Below are positions 35,316 to 43,741 of a stretch of 64,000 nucleotides of DNA, in pieces (positions within the stretch are counted from its first letter, which is position 1; every line of letters starts with the position of its first letter). The position numbers and the translations under genes were made by a program. Source of the stretch: CAVQHY01 sp963712465 (lineage in GTDB: Bacteria; Actinomycetota; Thermoleophilia; Gaiellales; Gaiellaceae). The notes below the pieces were generated by a model. The model worked only from the letters and a program-made list of their open reading frames with translations, did no database searches and was not told the DNA's origin. The stretch is from assembly GCA_963712465.1 (NCBI GenBank), contig CAVQHY010000006.1:930001-994000 (forward strand), written 5' to 3'.

Positions 35316-35924
35316 CTACGGAAGCGACTCCCGTGCCCGGGCGAGATCCTCAGGCGAGTTGACGTTGCGAAGCGAGCCGAGCTCGGGAAGCTCGTCCTCG
35401 TCCAGCCAACGCACGCGAAGCTCGTCGAGGAGCCCTGCCGTGCGCAGCCGCTCCGCGGCGAGCAGCCGCTCGACGGTCGCGAGCACCGAGACCCGGTAGG
35501 CGGCCGCGAGCGGATGGACGCGACCGTACGCCCGCGGGACGGCCGCGTCGAAGCCGTCGCCGAGCGCGTCGAGGACACACCGGACGAAGGCGGCCTGCAG
35601 GAAGGGCGTGTCCGTTGCGGCGACGTAGGCGTGGCCGGCGCGTCCCTCGAGCGCCCGCAGGCCGGCGGCGAGCCCTTCGAGCGGGCCGCGATCGGCGTGC
35701 GCGTCGACCACGACCTCGAGCTCGCGTGGGAGCGATGGAAGCTCCCGAGCGGGCGAGCCGACAACGACGACCGGACCCGCCACTGCGTCGCGGACGACGG
35801 CCGCGACGCGCGCGACGAGCGTCGTGCCCCCCCAGGGGAGCGCCGCCTTGTCGGTGCCCATGCGGGTCGAGCGGCCGCCTGCGAGGACGATGCCGCCGGG
35901 CGAGCCTCTAGGCCAGGACGTCAC
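35316..35924 (-). CDS. mobA: Molybdenum cofactor guanylyltransferase
   Basis: About 202 residues from GTG 35924. It has the nucleotidyltransferase signature GGIVLAGGRSTRMGTDKAAL (LAGGxSxRMGxDKA), VYVAATDTPFLQAAFVRCVL (the metal-binding Asp) and a C-terminal VNSPEDLARARESL. It attaches GMP to molybdopterin to form the bis-MGD needed by the neighbouring formate dehydrogenase. It is the last gene of a minus-strand string and overlaps the 3' end of purA by about 17 bp; it is convergent with fdhD. Confidence 0.9.
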   Translation of the reverse strand: MTSWPRGSPGGIVLAGGRSTRMGTDKAALPWGGTTLVARVAAVVRDAVAGPVVVVGSPARELPSLPRELEVVVDAHADRGPLEGLAAGLRALEGRAGHAYVAATDTPFLQAAFVRCVLDALGDGFDAAVPRAYGRVHPLAAAYRVSVLATVERLLAAERLRTAGLLDELRVRWLDEDELPELGSLRNVNSPEDLARARESLP

Positions 35925-37203
35925 GGCCGAGCGGCAGGACGACACGCTCGCGCTCGGCGCCCGTCCCGATCAGGCTGACCTCGACCTCCGCCTCGCGCGC
36001 GACGAACTCGACGTAGGCACGCGCCCCGTCGGGGAGGCCCTCGACGTCGGTGACGTCTCCGAGCGGCTCCTTCCAGCCGGCCAGCGTCTCGTACACGGGC
36101 TCGGCGCTGTGGAAGTCGCTCTGGTGGGCCGGGAAGTCAGGGCTCTCCGAGCCGTCGCGCAGGCGGTAGCGGACACAGACGGGGATCTCGTCGAAGCTGG
36201 AGAGAACGTCCAGCTTGGTCAGCGCGAGCGAGGTCATGCCGTTCACCCGGACCGCGAAGCGGAGGCCGACGAGGTCGAGCCAGCCGCAGCGCCGCTCCCG
36301 ACCCGTCGTCGTCCCGTACTCGCCGCCGAGCTCCCGCACACGCTCCTGGTCCGGGCCCTCGATCTCGGTGGGGAACGGGCCCTCGCCGACCCGGGTGACG
36401 TACGCCTTGGCGACGCCGATGACGCCGTCGATCCGGGTGGGGCCGATGCCGATGCCCGTGGCGGCCGCCCCCGCGACCGGATTGGAGGAGGTCACGAACG
36501 GGTAGGTGCCGTGATCGACGTCGAGCAGGGTTCCCTGCGCCCCCTCGAGCAGGACCCGCTTGCCGTCGCGCAGGGCCCGGTCGACGAGGAGGGACGTGTC
36601 GGCGACGTAGGGCCGCAGGCGGACGGCGTACGCCTCCATCCGTTCCGCGAGCTCGCCGGGCTGGAGCGGCGCGACGCCGTGGACGCGCTCGAGGATGACG
36701 TTCTTCTCGGCGAGCGCGGTCTCGAACTTCTGGCGCAGGATCTTCGGGTCGAGGACGTCCTGAACCCGGATGCCGAGTCGCGCCACCTTGTCCGCGTACG
36801 CCGGGCCGATGCCGCGCCGCGTCGTCCCGATCTGGAGCCGGCCGAGATGGCGCTCGCTCGCCGAGTCGATCGCAACGTGCCAGGGCATGATCAGGTGCGC
36901 GTTGCCCGACAGCCGCAGGCCCTCCGCCGAGATGCCCCGCTCCTCGAGACCGTCGATCTCCTCGACCAGGAGCTGCGGGTCGACGACGCAGCCCGCCCCG
37001 ACGACGCAGACCGTTCCCGGATAGAGGATCCCCGACGGAACGTGGTGGAGGGCGAAGCGCTCGCCGTCGCGGATGATCGTGTGGCCCGCGTTCGGCCCGC
37101 CCTGGTAGCGGCAGACGACGTCGGACTGCTCGGCGAGCAGGTCGACGATCTTCCCCTTTCCCTCGTCGCCCCACTGGGCGCCGACGATCACGGTGGCAGG
37201 CAC
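35908..37203 (-). CDS. purA: Adenylosuccinate synthase
   Basis: A 431-residue enzyme of standard length. It has VIVGAQWGDEGKGKIVDLLA (GTP-loop and catalytic Asp/Lys), GGPNAGHTIIRDGERFALHH (His), GTTRRGIGPAYADKVAR (TTRxGIGPxY) and the C-terminal VSLIGTGAERE. It joins IMP and aspartate with GTP in AMP synthesis. It lies downstream of dnaB on the same strand, a common housekeeping order in Actinobacteriota, with about 60 bp between. Confidence 0.97.
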   Translation of the reverse strand: MPATVIVGAQWGDEGKGKIVDLLAEQSDVVCRYQGGPNAGHTIIRDGERFALHHVPSGILYPGTVCVVGAGCVVDPQLLVEEIDGLEERGISAEGLRLSGNAHLIMPWHVAIDSASERHLGRLQIGTTRRGIGPAYADKVARLGIRVQDVLDPKILRQKFETALAEKNVILERVHGVAPLQPGELAERMEAYAVRLRPYVADTSLLVDRALRDGKRVLLEGAQGTLLDVDHGTYPFVTSSNPVAGAAATGIGIGPTRIDGVIGVAKAYVTRVGEGPFPTEIEGPDQERVRELGGEYGTTTGRERRCGWLDLVGLRFAVRVNGMTSLALTKLDVLSSFDEIPVCVRYRLRDGSESPDFPAHQSDFHSAEPVYETLAGWKEPLGDVTDVEGLPDGARAYVEFVAREAEVEVSLIGTGAERERVVLPLGRDVLA

Positions 37204-37267
37204 GGACGGATTGTAGGGACGGGATCCACGGCGCCCGGCCCCCGCCGGCGTAGGCCGGTCTCGCCGC

Positions 37268-38612
37268 CTACATCGCGGCGAGATCCGCGAACTTGGCGTA
37301 CCGCTTCAGAAACGAGAGCTTGACCGTGTCGGTCGGGCCGTTTCGGTGCTTTGCGACGATCACCTCGGCGATCCCCTGCTGCTCGGACTCCTCGGCGTTG
37401 TAGTACTCGTCGCGATAGATGAAGCAGACGATGTCCGCGTCCTGCTCGATCGACCCCGATTCACGGAGGTCGGAGAGGATCGGCCGCTTGTCGTGCCGTT
37501 GCTCGACGGCGCGCGAGAGCTGCGACATCGCGACGATCGGGACGTCGAGGTCGCGGGCGAGCACCTTGAGCGAGCGTGAGATCTGCGAGACCTCCTGGAC
37601 GCGGTTCTCGGCGCTCATCCCGGACGTCATGAGCTGCATGTAGTCGACGAGGATGAGGCCCAGCTCCGGGTGCTTCGACTTCAGCCGCCGCGCCTTCGAG
37701 CGGATCTCCATCATCGTGATCGCGCCCGTGTCGTCGACGTAGACCGGCGCCTTGGCGAGCTTGTCGCAGGCGGCGGTGAGCCGGGGCCAGTCCTCGGGCG
37801 ACAGCTTCCCCGTCCGCAGCCGCTGGGACTCGACCTTGGCCTCGCTGCACATGAGCCGTTGCGTCACCTCGGCCTTGGACATCTCGAGCGTGAAGAGCGC
37901 GACGGGAACCTGGGTGCGGACGGCGATGTTCGCCGCCATGCAGAGCCCGAGCGCGGACTTGCCCATGCTCGGACGGGCGGCGACGACGATCAGGTTGCCG
38001 GGCTGGAATCCCGACGTGATCCGGTCGAGGTCGCGGAAGCCCGACGCGACGCCGGTGACGTCGGCGCCCGACTCGTACAGCGCCGTGATGCGCTCGAAGC
38101 TCTCCTTCAGGAGCTGCTCGATGTGGCTGAACTCGCGCGGAGGCGCGCTGCTGCGAGAGGTCGAAGACGATCTGCTCGGCCGTGTCGACGAGCTCGGTCG
38201 CGTCGCCGGGTCGTTCCCAGCCGAGGCGCGCGATCTCGCCGCCGGCCCGGATCAGGCCGCGAAGGGTGGCGGTCTCGCGGACGATCTGGGCGTAGTGACG
38301 AGCGTTCGCCGTCGCGGGGACGAGCGACGCGAGCTCGTGGATGCGCTCCTTGCCACCGGCGTCCTCGAGCTCGCCCCGCTCGGCGAGCTCGTCGGCGAGC
38401 GTGATCGCGTCGACCGGCTCGCCCTTGGCGTACAGGGACAGCGCCGCGCGGTACACGCGGGCATGGCTCTCGCGGTAGAACTCCCGCCCGGTCGGGTCGA
38501 TCACCTCGCTGACCGCGGCGATCGCTCCGGGCGAGAGCATCATCGCGCCGAGGACGGACTCCTCGGCGTCGAGGTTCTGGGGCGGGACGTGCGCCGTCTC
38601 GACTGCGGCCAT
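37268..38612 (-). CDS. dnaB: Replicative DNA helicase DnaB, reading frame broken once
   Basis: The N-terminal domain (MAAVETAHVPPQNLDAEESV, ATG 38612) reads correctly to EQIVFDLSQQRAS near 38155. It then continues in another frame as REFSHIEQLLKESFERITAL, with Walker A ARPSMGKSALGLCMAANIAV and DLRESGSIEQDADIVCFIYR to the stop. The two frames differ by one extra base (or two missing) at CCTCCGCGCGAGTTC. DnaB is essential, and both halves are perfectly conserved, so a sequence error is the simplest reading. There is no intein insertion. It belongs to the replication/ribosomal-protein neighbourhood with ssb upstream. Confidence 0.88.
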
Positions 38613-38702
38613 GCGGCCGTGACCATCCCGGACATGCGCCCGGGGCGCAAGGATGTGTGAATTCAGCGATTCCACAGAGGAAAGCACCCGCTTTGCAGGA
38701 AA

Positions 38703-38714
38703 GAACATACGTTC
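38703..38714. promoter_or_regulatory. Candidate LexA (SOS) box upstream of dnaB
   Basis: GAAC-ATAC-GTTC fits the Gram-positive/actinobacterial SOS core GAAC-RNRY-GTTC exactly. It lies about 90 bp upstream of the dnaB start in the rplI-dnaB intergenic region. Confidence 0.4.
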
Positions 38715-38800
38715 GCACATGAAGCGGACGGCGTTCCCACACCGGGCGTCGGACGCTGTGGAGAAAAGTTGTCGCTCCGAGCGAGAAGATCGTGCGCTTG

Positions 38801-38816
38801 CCCACAGCTCTGTGGG
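38801..38816. terminator. Short hairpin in the rplI-dnaB intergenic region
   Basis: CCCACAG-CT-CTGTGGG, a perfect 7-2-7 inverted repeat in the 260-bp gap between the rplI end and dnaB start. The two-base loop is tight and there is no T-run, so termination after the rpsF-ssb-rpsR-rplI operon is only a suggestion. The rest of the gap holds the SOS-like box and nothing else I recognise. Confidence 0.35.
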
Positions 38817-38872
38817 GTCCGTGTGGAGATCCGGTTACCCGGCCCGAAGACCGGGCGGCGGCGAGACGATCG

Positions 38873-39493
38873 TCAGTCCTGCGCGGGCTCCAGGTCGGGG
38901 TCGTACTCCGGGCCCGTCTCGGCCTCGCCGACGGCCTCGGCGTCGCCGTTGGCCTCGGGCTCGATAGCGCGGCCGGCCGGCTCGGTCATGGGCTCGGAGC
39001 CCTCGACCTCACCCGGCTCGACGTCGAGCTCGGGCGGGAGCTCGCCGCCCTCCGGCACGACCAGCGTCTTGACCTCGACCCGGACGTCCTGGAACACGTC
39101 GATGGGGATCGCGTAGCGGCCGACCCGCTTGATCGGCTCCTCGAGGTCGATCTTGCGCCGGTCGACGCGGATCTTTCGCGCGCGCCAGATCTCCTCGGCG
39201 ATGTCGGTCGGCGTGACGGAGCCGAAGAGCGTTCCCTGCGCTCCGGCGTTGACCTCGAAGCGAAGGACGGTCTTCTGCAGCGTCGCCGCGACGTCTTGCG
39301 CCTGCTCGAACGTTCGGGCCTCGTGCCGGGCCCGCTCGGCGTCACGGCGCCGCACCTCGGCGACTCGCGCCGGCGTCGCGGTCTCGGCGAGACCCCGCGG
39401 CGCGAGGTAGTTGCGCATGTACCCGCGTGCGACGCTGATCACGTCGCCGCGAAGTCCGAGCTTGTCGACGTCCTGGAGGAGGATGACGTCCAT
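38873..39493 (-). CDS. rplI: 50S ribosomal protein L9 with an acidic C-terminal extension
   Basis: 206 residues; typical L9 is about 150. The N-terminal domain MDVILLQDVDKLGLRGDVIS with VARGYMRNYLAPRGLA is canonical, the long helix and the C-terminal domain (GTLFGSVTPTDIAEEIW) follow, and the conserved part ends about residue 150 (RVEVKTLVVPEG). The last ~55 residues are rich in Glu, Asp, Pro and Gly and look disordered. L9 binds 23S rRNA at the L1 stalk base. It is last in the rpsF-ssb-rpsR-rplI operon. Confidence 0.95.
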   Translation of the reverse strand: MDVILLQDVDKLGLRGDVISVARGYMRNYLAPRGLAETATPARVAEVRRRDAERARHEARTFEQAQDVAATLQKTVLRFEVNAGAQGTLFGSVTPTDIAEEIWRARKIRVDRRKIDLEEPIKRVGRYAIPIDVFQDVRVEVKTLVVPEGGELPPELDVEPGEVEGSEPMTEPAGRAIEPEANGDAEAVGEAETGPEYDPDLEPAQD

Positions 39494-39496
39494 CGC

Positions 39497-39769
39497 CTAG
39501 CCGGAGACGTAGGGCAAGAGAGCGACCTCTCGCGCACGCTTGACCGCGACCGCGATCTGCCCCTGGTGTCGCCGACACGCGCCCGTGATCCGGCGTGACC
39601 GGATCTTCCCCTTCTCGGAAACGTAGCGGCGGAGCTGGTTGTAGTTCTTGTAGTCGACCTGCTCGATCTTCTCCTTACAGAAATAACAGCTCTTCCTGCG
39701 GGCGCCTCCGGGCGGCGAGGGCCGCTTGCGGGTGCTCTCGCGATCGCGATCTCGTTTCGGCGAAGCCAT
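39497..39769 (-). CDS. rpsR: 30S ribosomal protein S18
   Basis: 90 residues. The zinc-type N-terminus RRKSCYFCKEKIEQVDYKNY is present, followed by LRRYVSEKGKIRSRRITGAC and RRHQGQIAVAVKRAREVALL, the rRNA-binding core. A basic, disordered N-terminal tail precedes it. It forms a pair with S6 in the 30S platform. It sits between ssb and rplI with 3 bp to the L9 start. Confidence 0.97.
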   Translation of the reverse strand: MASPKRDRDRESTRKRPSPPGGARRKSCYFCKEKIEQVDYKNYNQLRRYVSEKGKIRSRRITGACRRHQGQIAVAVKRAREVALLPYVSG

Positions 39770-39784
39770 CGTGCGGTGTGCCTC

Positions 39785-40222
39785 CTAGAAGGGGATGTCG
39801 TCGTCCGTGCCGGACGGGCTGAAGTCCGACTGGTCGGCCGCCACGTCGCCTGCCGGGACGTACTGGCGCTGCGGGGCCTCGCCGTCGCCACGAGAGCCGA
39901 GAAACTGGACGCTCTCGGCGATGATCTCCACCGCCTGGCGCTTGGTCCCGTCCTGTGCGTCCCACTCGCGCCAGTCGAGGCGCCCGTCGACTCCCACCGG
40001 TCGGCCCTTGGACAGAAACTGCGCGCAGCTCTCGCCCTGGTTTCCCCACACGGTCACGTCGAAGTAGTTGGGCTTGTCGCCCCATTCGCCGGACGCCTGA
40101 TCCTTCTGGCGCGTGTTCACGGCCAGCCGCAGCTTGCAGACGGCCGTTCCGCTCGGCGTGTGCCGAAGCTCGGGGTCCTTGGTCAGGTTCCCGACGAGGA
40201 CGACGCGGTTGATGTTGGCCAT
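39785..40222 (-). CDS. ssb: Single-stranded DNA-binding protein
   Basis: 145 residues: an OB fold (MANINRVVLVGNLTKDPELR, then WGDKPNYFDVTVWGNQGESC) and a short tail ending in the conserved acidic DDDIPF that recruits partner proteins. It coats single-stranded DNA in replication and repair. The place between rpsF and rpsR is the standard one. Confidence 0.96.
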   Translation of the reverse strand: MANINRVVLVGNLTKDPELRHTPSGTAVCKLRLAVNTRQKDQASGEWGDKPNYFDVTVWGNQGESCAQFLSKGRPVGVDGRLDWREWDAQDGTKRQAVEIIAESVQFLGSRGDGEAPQRQYVPAGDVAADQSDFSPSGTDDDIPF

Positions 40223-40255
40223 GGTTCTCTCCCTCTCTCGAACGTCTGTTCGATC

Positions 40256-40633
40256 TTACTCGGCAGCCTGGACGGTCTCCGCCGGAGCTGTCGCAGGCGC
40301 CGGCGCGACAACGGGCGGCGGCGGGGGCGGAGCCTGCCGGCGGATCGGCGTCGTCCGTCGCACGGCCAGGTGCCGCACGGCGCCGTCGGTGATCCGGAAC
40401 ACCCGGGTGAGCTCGTCGAGCGTCGCGGTGCCCGCATCGAAGTAGAGGAGGTGGTAGTAGGCCTCGCCCTTCTTCTCGATCTCGTACGCGAGCTTGCGGC
40501 GGCCCCAGGGCTCGTGGCCCTGCCAGGCGCCGCCGTCTCGCTCGACGATCTCGCGGGCGCGCGCGACGATCTCGGTCTGGCGATCCTCCGGCAGCTCGGG
40601 GTCGAGGAGCAGCATGATCTCGTACTCGTTCAC
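40256..40633 (-). CDS. rpsF: 30S ribosomal protein S6
   Basis: 125 residues from a GTG start (MNEYEIMLLLDPELPEDRQT). The S6 fold is clear in WGRRKLAYEIEKKGEAYYHL and RITDGAVRHLAVRR. The C-terminus is extended by an unusual proline/alanine tail (QAPPPPPPVVAPAPATAPAE). S6 binds S18 in the 30S platform. It is the first gene of the operon. Confidence 0.95.
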   Translation of the reverse strand: MNEYEIMLLLDPELPEDRQTEIVARAREIVERDGGAWQGHEPWGRRKLAYEIEKKGEAYYHLLYFDAGTATLDELTRVFRITDGAVRHLAVRRTTPIRRQAPPPPPPVVAPAPATAPAETVQAAE

Positions 40634-40784
40634 GGTTCCCGTGTTCTCCTTCCCTCGGTCTAGTGGCCCCGCCTGTTCGCGCCGCCTCGGGAATCGGCGG
40701 CATCCGGCGGAGCAGGAAGCCCGGCGAGTATAGCTGCCGTCTCCAAGTTGGCAGCCGCTTCCGTGTCGTGGAAGAGTGACGGCA

Positions 40785-41120
40785 ATGCACCGAAAGCTCG
40801 CGCTGCTCGCCGGGATGCTCACCGGGGCTGCCGCGGTCCTCTCGGCCGTCGAGCTGCGCCGCCGGCATCGGGTCGGCAGCGCCACGGTTGCCGGCGCGAC
40901 GGTCGATCCTCGCGCCGAGGAGCTCAGGCGAAAGCTCGTCGATGCGCGCGCCGCCGAGACGGAACCTCCGTCACCCGCGGTTCCGAGCGCGGGAGCGCCG
41001 CACGGCGTGGACGGGCTCGAGCCACCGGGCGACGAGCTGGAGGTGATGCGCCGCCGGGTCCACGACGAGGCCCGGAAGGCGGCGGAGGAGATGCGCCGCC
41101 GGTCCGAACCGGATACGTAG
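40785..41120 (+). CDS. Small membrane-anchored protein, unknown
   Basis: About 111 residues from ATG 40785 (GGAAG upstream). An N-terminal hydrophobic anchor (KLALLAGMLTGAAAVLSAVE) is followed by a basic stretch and a charged, probably helical, C-terminus rich in Arg and Glu (DELEVMRRRVHDEARKAAEE). It is divergent from the rpsF operon. No family is recognised. Confidence 0.55.
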   Translation: MHRKLALLAGMLTGAAAVLSAVELRRRHRVGSATVAGATVDPRAEELRRKLVDARAAETEPPSPAVPSAGAPHGVDGLEPPGDELEVMRRRVHDEARKAAEEMRRRSEPDT

Positions 41121-41129
41121 CGCATCGGC

Positions 41130-41149
41130 GGGCAGGGCATGCCCTGCCC
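41130..41149. terminator. Perfect 20-bp GC palindrome between convergent genes
   Basis: GGGCAGGGCATGCCCTGCCC is a perfect palindrome between two convergent genes. It resembles the words in the 3576-3703 repeat block (GGGACATGCCCC). A loopless palindrome is a poor hairpin, but with shifted pairing it could end transcription both ways. Confidence 0.4.
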
Positions 41150-41155
41150 CTGCCC

Positions 41156-42016
41156 TTACAGGAGACCGATCGAGCGCAGGCGGATCTGGAACAGGCGCAT
41201 CGCCTCGGCGTAGAACGCCTTCGAGTCGACGCCGTAGCCGTCACGGAGCGCGTCCTCCAGCCCGGCTCCCAGCTCGAGGCCGCGCTGCGCGAGCCGGCCG
41301 ACCTCGTCCACGACCTCGGCGATCGCCTCGACGGTGCGGTCGCGATCGAGCGTCATCTGCTGGCGGAGGTACGAGACGCCGATGCCGATATGTCGCGCCT
41401 CGTCCCGGGCGACCAGGCGCCGGCCCTCGGCGAGCCCGGGGAACCCGAGCTTGTCGTACTGGTCGGCAACGAGGTTCTGCGCCGTGCGGGCGACGACTCC
41501 TTCCGCGACGAGGTGGTACGCGAATACCGCTCGGCAAAACGCTTCCGTCGACCGGTCGTCGCGCAAGCCGAGCACCTGGCGGTCGAGGGCCGCGTAGAGC
41601 ATGTCGGCGACCGGATCGAGATTCTCGTCGGCCAGGGCCTGCACCGCCTCGACGCCGCCCTGGACACCGAAGACCTCCTCGTAGATGCGCAGCACGCTCT
41701 GGCAGTGCCGGTACTCGTCCGCGACCTGCGTGGCCAGGAGCAGTCGCATCTCGTAGGAGGGCGCCGCGTCGAGAAACGGCGCGAGCAGCCGCGCCACGTT
41801 GAACTCCGCGTGGAAGCGATGCGCGAAGATCCAGATCATCCCCTCGCGCTCGGCCTCCGAGAGGGCGGCGAACGCCTGGGCATCCCTCGAGAGGTCGAGC
41901 CTGTGGGCCGCCCACTGCGTCGACTCCCAGTGCTCGAAGAGCGCCCGGAACGGGCTCGGCGTCTCTTCGAGCGCGGTCTCGGCCGCGGTTCCCGGCGTCG
42001 CCGTCACGTCGTGCAC
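41156..42016 (-). CDS. R2-like diiron protein (ribonucleotide reductase beta / ferritin-like)
   Basis: About 286 residues, all helical. The four-helix diiron ligand set is complete: Glu in RFHAEFNVARLL, E-x-x-H in QVADEYRHCQSV, Glu in LVAEGVVARTAQ, and E-x-x-H in ARDEARHIGIGVSY. This is the carboxylate-bridged site of class I RNR small subunits and R2lox oxidases. No large subunit (nrdA/nrdE) is near, and the usual C-terminal tail that binds it is not obvious, so an R2lox-like oxidase or a ferritin-like role is possible. The GTG start is uncertain. Confidence 0.75.
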   Translation of the reverse strand: MHDVTATPGTAAETALEETPSPFRALFEHWESTQWAAHRLDLSRDAQAFAALSEAEREGMIWIFAHRFHAEFNVARLLAPFLDAAPSYEMRLLLATQVADEYRHCQSVLRIYEEVFGVQGGVEAVQALADENLDPVADMLYAALDRQVLGLRDDRSTEAFCRAVFAYHLVAEGVVARTAQNLVADQYDKLGFPGLAEGRRLVARDEARHIGIGVSYLRQQMTLDRDRTVEAIAEVVDEVGRLAQRGLELGAGLEDALRDGYGVDSKAFYAEAMRLFQIRLRSIGLL

Positions 42017-42230
42017 GGGCGCAATGCTAGCCGCGGCGGGAAGGCGCGCACCAATCAACCCCAGTTCATACCGGCTGCCGCCCTCCCGCATCCCGACCTC
42101 CCTCGATCGGGGGTGAGCGCGGCTCGCGTGCAGTCCGAAACCCCTGGGAGCGGACAGGGCGGGTCCATCGATCGGGACGGAATGCGGCCCTCTTCGTACC
42201 ACCGACTGCGACTGTTGTAGGAGGATCTCG

Positions 42231-42608
42231 ATGACGAGGAAGCGTTTCGGAAAGAGAGCACGGCTGTCCGTTGCTGCGCTGCTCGCGTGCGTGGTCGCGT
42301 TCGCGGCCTGGGGATTCACGGCGTCGAACACCGTTCCCGCGTCGAACGCGGGCTCGGGCTCGGGCGCGATCACCGGGTACACGATCTCGACCGTTCATTA
42401 CAACCTCAACGCAACGAACCCCCAGAACGTCGACTCCGTGACGTTCACGATCGCGCCGACCACGACGCAGACGCTCAAGGTTCAGCTCCAGAGCGGCGGC
42501 TCCTGGTACACGTGCACCAACACGGCTGGAAGCGTGTCGTGCACGACGACGTCGCCGCAGGCGACCGTGGCGCCGGCCGACAACCTCACGGTCGTCGCCG
42601 CCCAGTAG
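42231..42608 (+). CDS. Secreted small protein, TasA/camelysin-like context
   Basis: 125 residues with a basic N-terminus and one hydrophobic signal segment (VAALLACVVAFAAWGFTAS). The exported domain is rich in Thr, Ser and Asn (ITGYTISTVHYNLNATNPQN) with two Cys and a conserved-looking end (ATVAPADNLTVVAAQ). It has a strong AGGAGG ribosome site. The ER-type signal peptidase and DUF5305-like proteins that follow suggest it is a surface fibre or matrix subunit processed by that peptidase. Confidence 0.65.
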   Translation: MTRKRFGKRARLSVAALLACVVAFAAWGFTASNTVPASNAGSGSGAITGYTISTVHYNLNATNPQNVDSVTFTIAPTTTQTLKVQLQSGGSWYTCTNTAGSVSCTTTSPQATVAPADNLTVVAAQ

Positions 42609-42661
42609 ACCCTGCCGCGGGGCGGAGCGGGAGACCGCTCCGCCCCGCGAACGTGATCCGC

Positions 42662-43741
42662 ATGAGACGCCGTGATCCCCTCCGCTTCCTCGCCGGCACT
42701 GCCGCGATCGCAGTGTGCGGCGCTGCGCTCGTGCTTTGCCTCCTGCTCGGTCTCGTCGCCTTCTCGCGACCGACTGTCAGAAACGTCGAGGCCGGAACGC
42801 TCTACCGTCAGGCCGGCGCGTTCTCGTACTCGGCGGTCGTGCCGCAGAGCCCGTTCTACGACGGCCGGCGGATCTCGACCGGCGACGCCGTCTTCACCCG
42901 CGTCGTGCCTGAGCTTCCTGTCCGCTTCACCTACGCGCTCCTGACTCCCTGGCAGCACGACGTGACCACGAAGGGCTCGCTCGTGGCGCGTGTGTCGGAC
43001 GGGTTCGGATGGGTGCGCACCCTCGATCTGTCCGGCTCGACGCGAGCCGCCTCAGACCGTCTGACGCTCACGGGAGTGCTCGACATGGCCGCCGTCCGCC
43101 GAATGATCCGAGAGTTCGAGGAGGCGACGGGGAAGCGCAACGACAGCTACCACGTGGCGATCTCGCCCACGGTCGAGCTCGCAGGAGTCGTCGCCGGCCG
43201 CCCGGTCGACGAGGTGTTCTCGCCCACGCTCGCGTTTGTGCTCGACTCGGCTCGGATGGTGATCCCGCCGCCGTCCCCGGGAGACGCGGCGCAGGACTTG
43301 ACGCCGTCGTCGTCGACCCCGCGCCTCTCGGCCGAGCCTGGAACGATCGCTCTCTTCGGGCGCCACGTCGCCGTCTCGGCGGCGCGCACAGTTGCGCTCG
43401 TCGGCGGCGCGATCTCGCTCGTCGCGCTGCTGGCGGTCCTTCTTCTCGGTGCCCGGACGAGGCGTGACGACCACGCGCGGGCGGAGTCTCGCTACGGGCG
43501 GCTGCTCGTGCCTGTGGCGTCGGTACAACGGCGCGCCCCTGAGACGACCGTGCGGGTGGAGTCGATGGACGCCCTGGCCCGGATCGCCGAGCGCTACGAC
43601 CGGATGATCCTCCATGAGGACAGTGAGAGCGGCCGTTCCTACTTCGTCGAGGACGACGGCGTCGTGTACAGCTTCGATCCCGCGTCGGCTCCCGCCGGCA
43701 CCGCTTCGACGCCTCTCCGGCCCGACCCGGCTCACCCATGA
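42662..43741 (+). CDS. DUF5305-like membrane protein
   Basis: 359 residues: an N-terminal helix (AIAVCGAALVLCLLLGLVAF), a long exported beta-rich domain (YRQAGAFSYSAVVPQSPFYD, ARVSDGFGWVRTLDLSGSTR, VDEVFSPTLAFVLDSARMVI), a second helix near residue 250 (TVALVGGAISLVALLAVLLL), and a cytoplasmic tail with RVESMDALARIAERYDRMIL and SYFVEDDGVVYSF. DUF5305 proteins occur next to SipW-like signal peptidases in archaea and some actinobacteria; function unknown. Its stop overlaps the next ATG (ATGA). A close paralogue is fused to the signal peptidase at 44146. Confidence 0.75.
   Translation: MRRRDPLRFLAGTAAIAVCGAALVLCLLLGLVAFSRPTVRNVEAGTLYRQAGAFSYSAVVPQSPFYDGRRISTGDAVFTRVVPELPVRFTYALLTPWQHDVTTKGSLVARVSDGFGWVRTLDLSGSTRAASDRLTLTGVLDMAAVRRMIREFEEATGKRNDSYHVAISPTVELAGVVAGRPVDEVFSPTLAFVLDSARMVIPPPSPGDAAQDLTPSSSTPRLSAEPGTIALFGRHVAVSAARTVALVGGAISLVALLAVLLLGARTRRDDHARAESRYGRLLVPVASVQRRAPETTVRVESMDALARIAERYDRMILHEDSESGRSYFVEDDGVVYSFDPASAPAGTASTPLRPDPAHP

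Noticed and set aside
38100..38200. Intein or other insertion splitting dnaB.
   Set aside because: The two halves meet within a few bases with only a frame change; there is no inserted sequence.
38613..38872. Chromosome origin (oriC) near dnaB, from CCACAG/CTGTGG words.
   Set aside because: No cluster of DnaA boxes (TTATCCACA-like) and no dnaA or dnaN nearby; the words mostly form one small hairpin.
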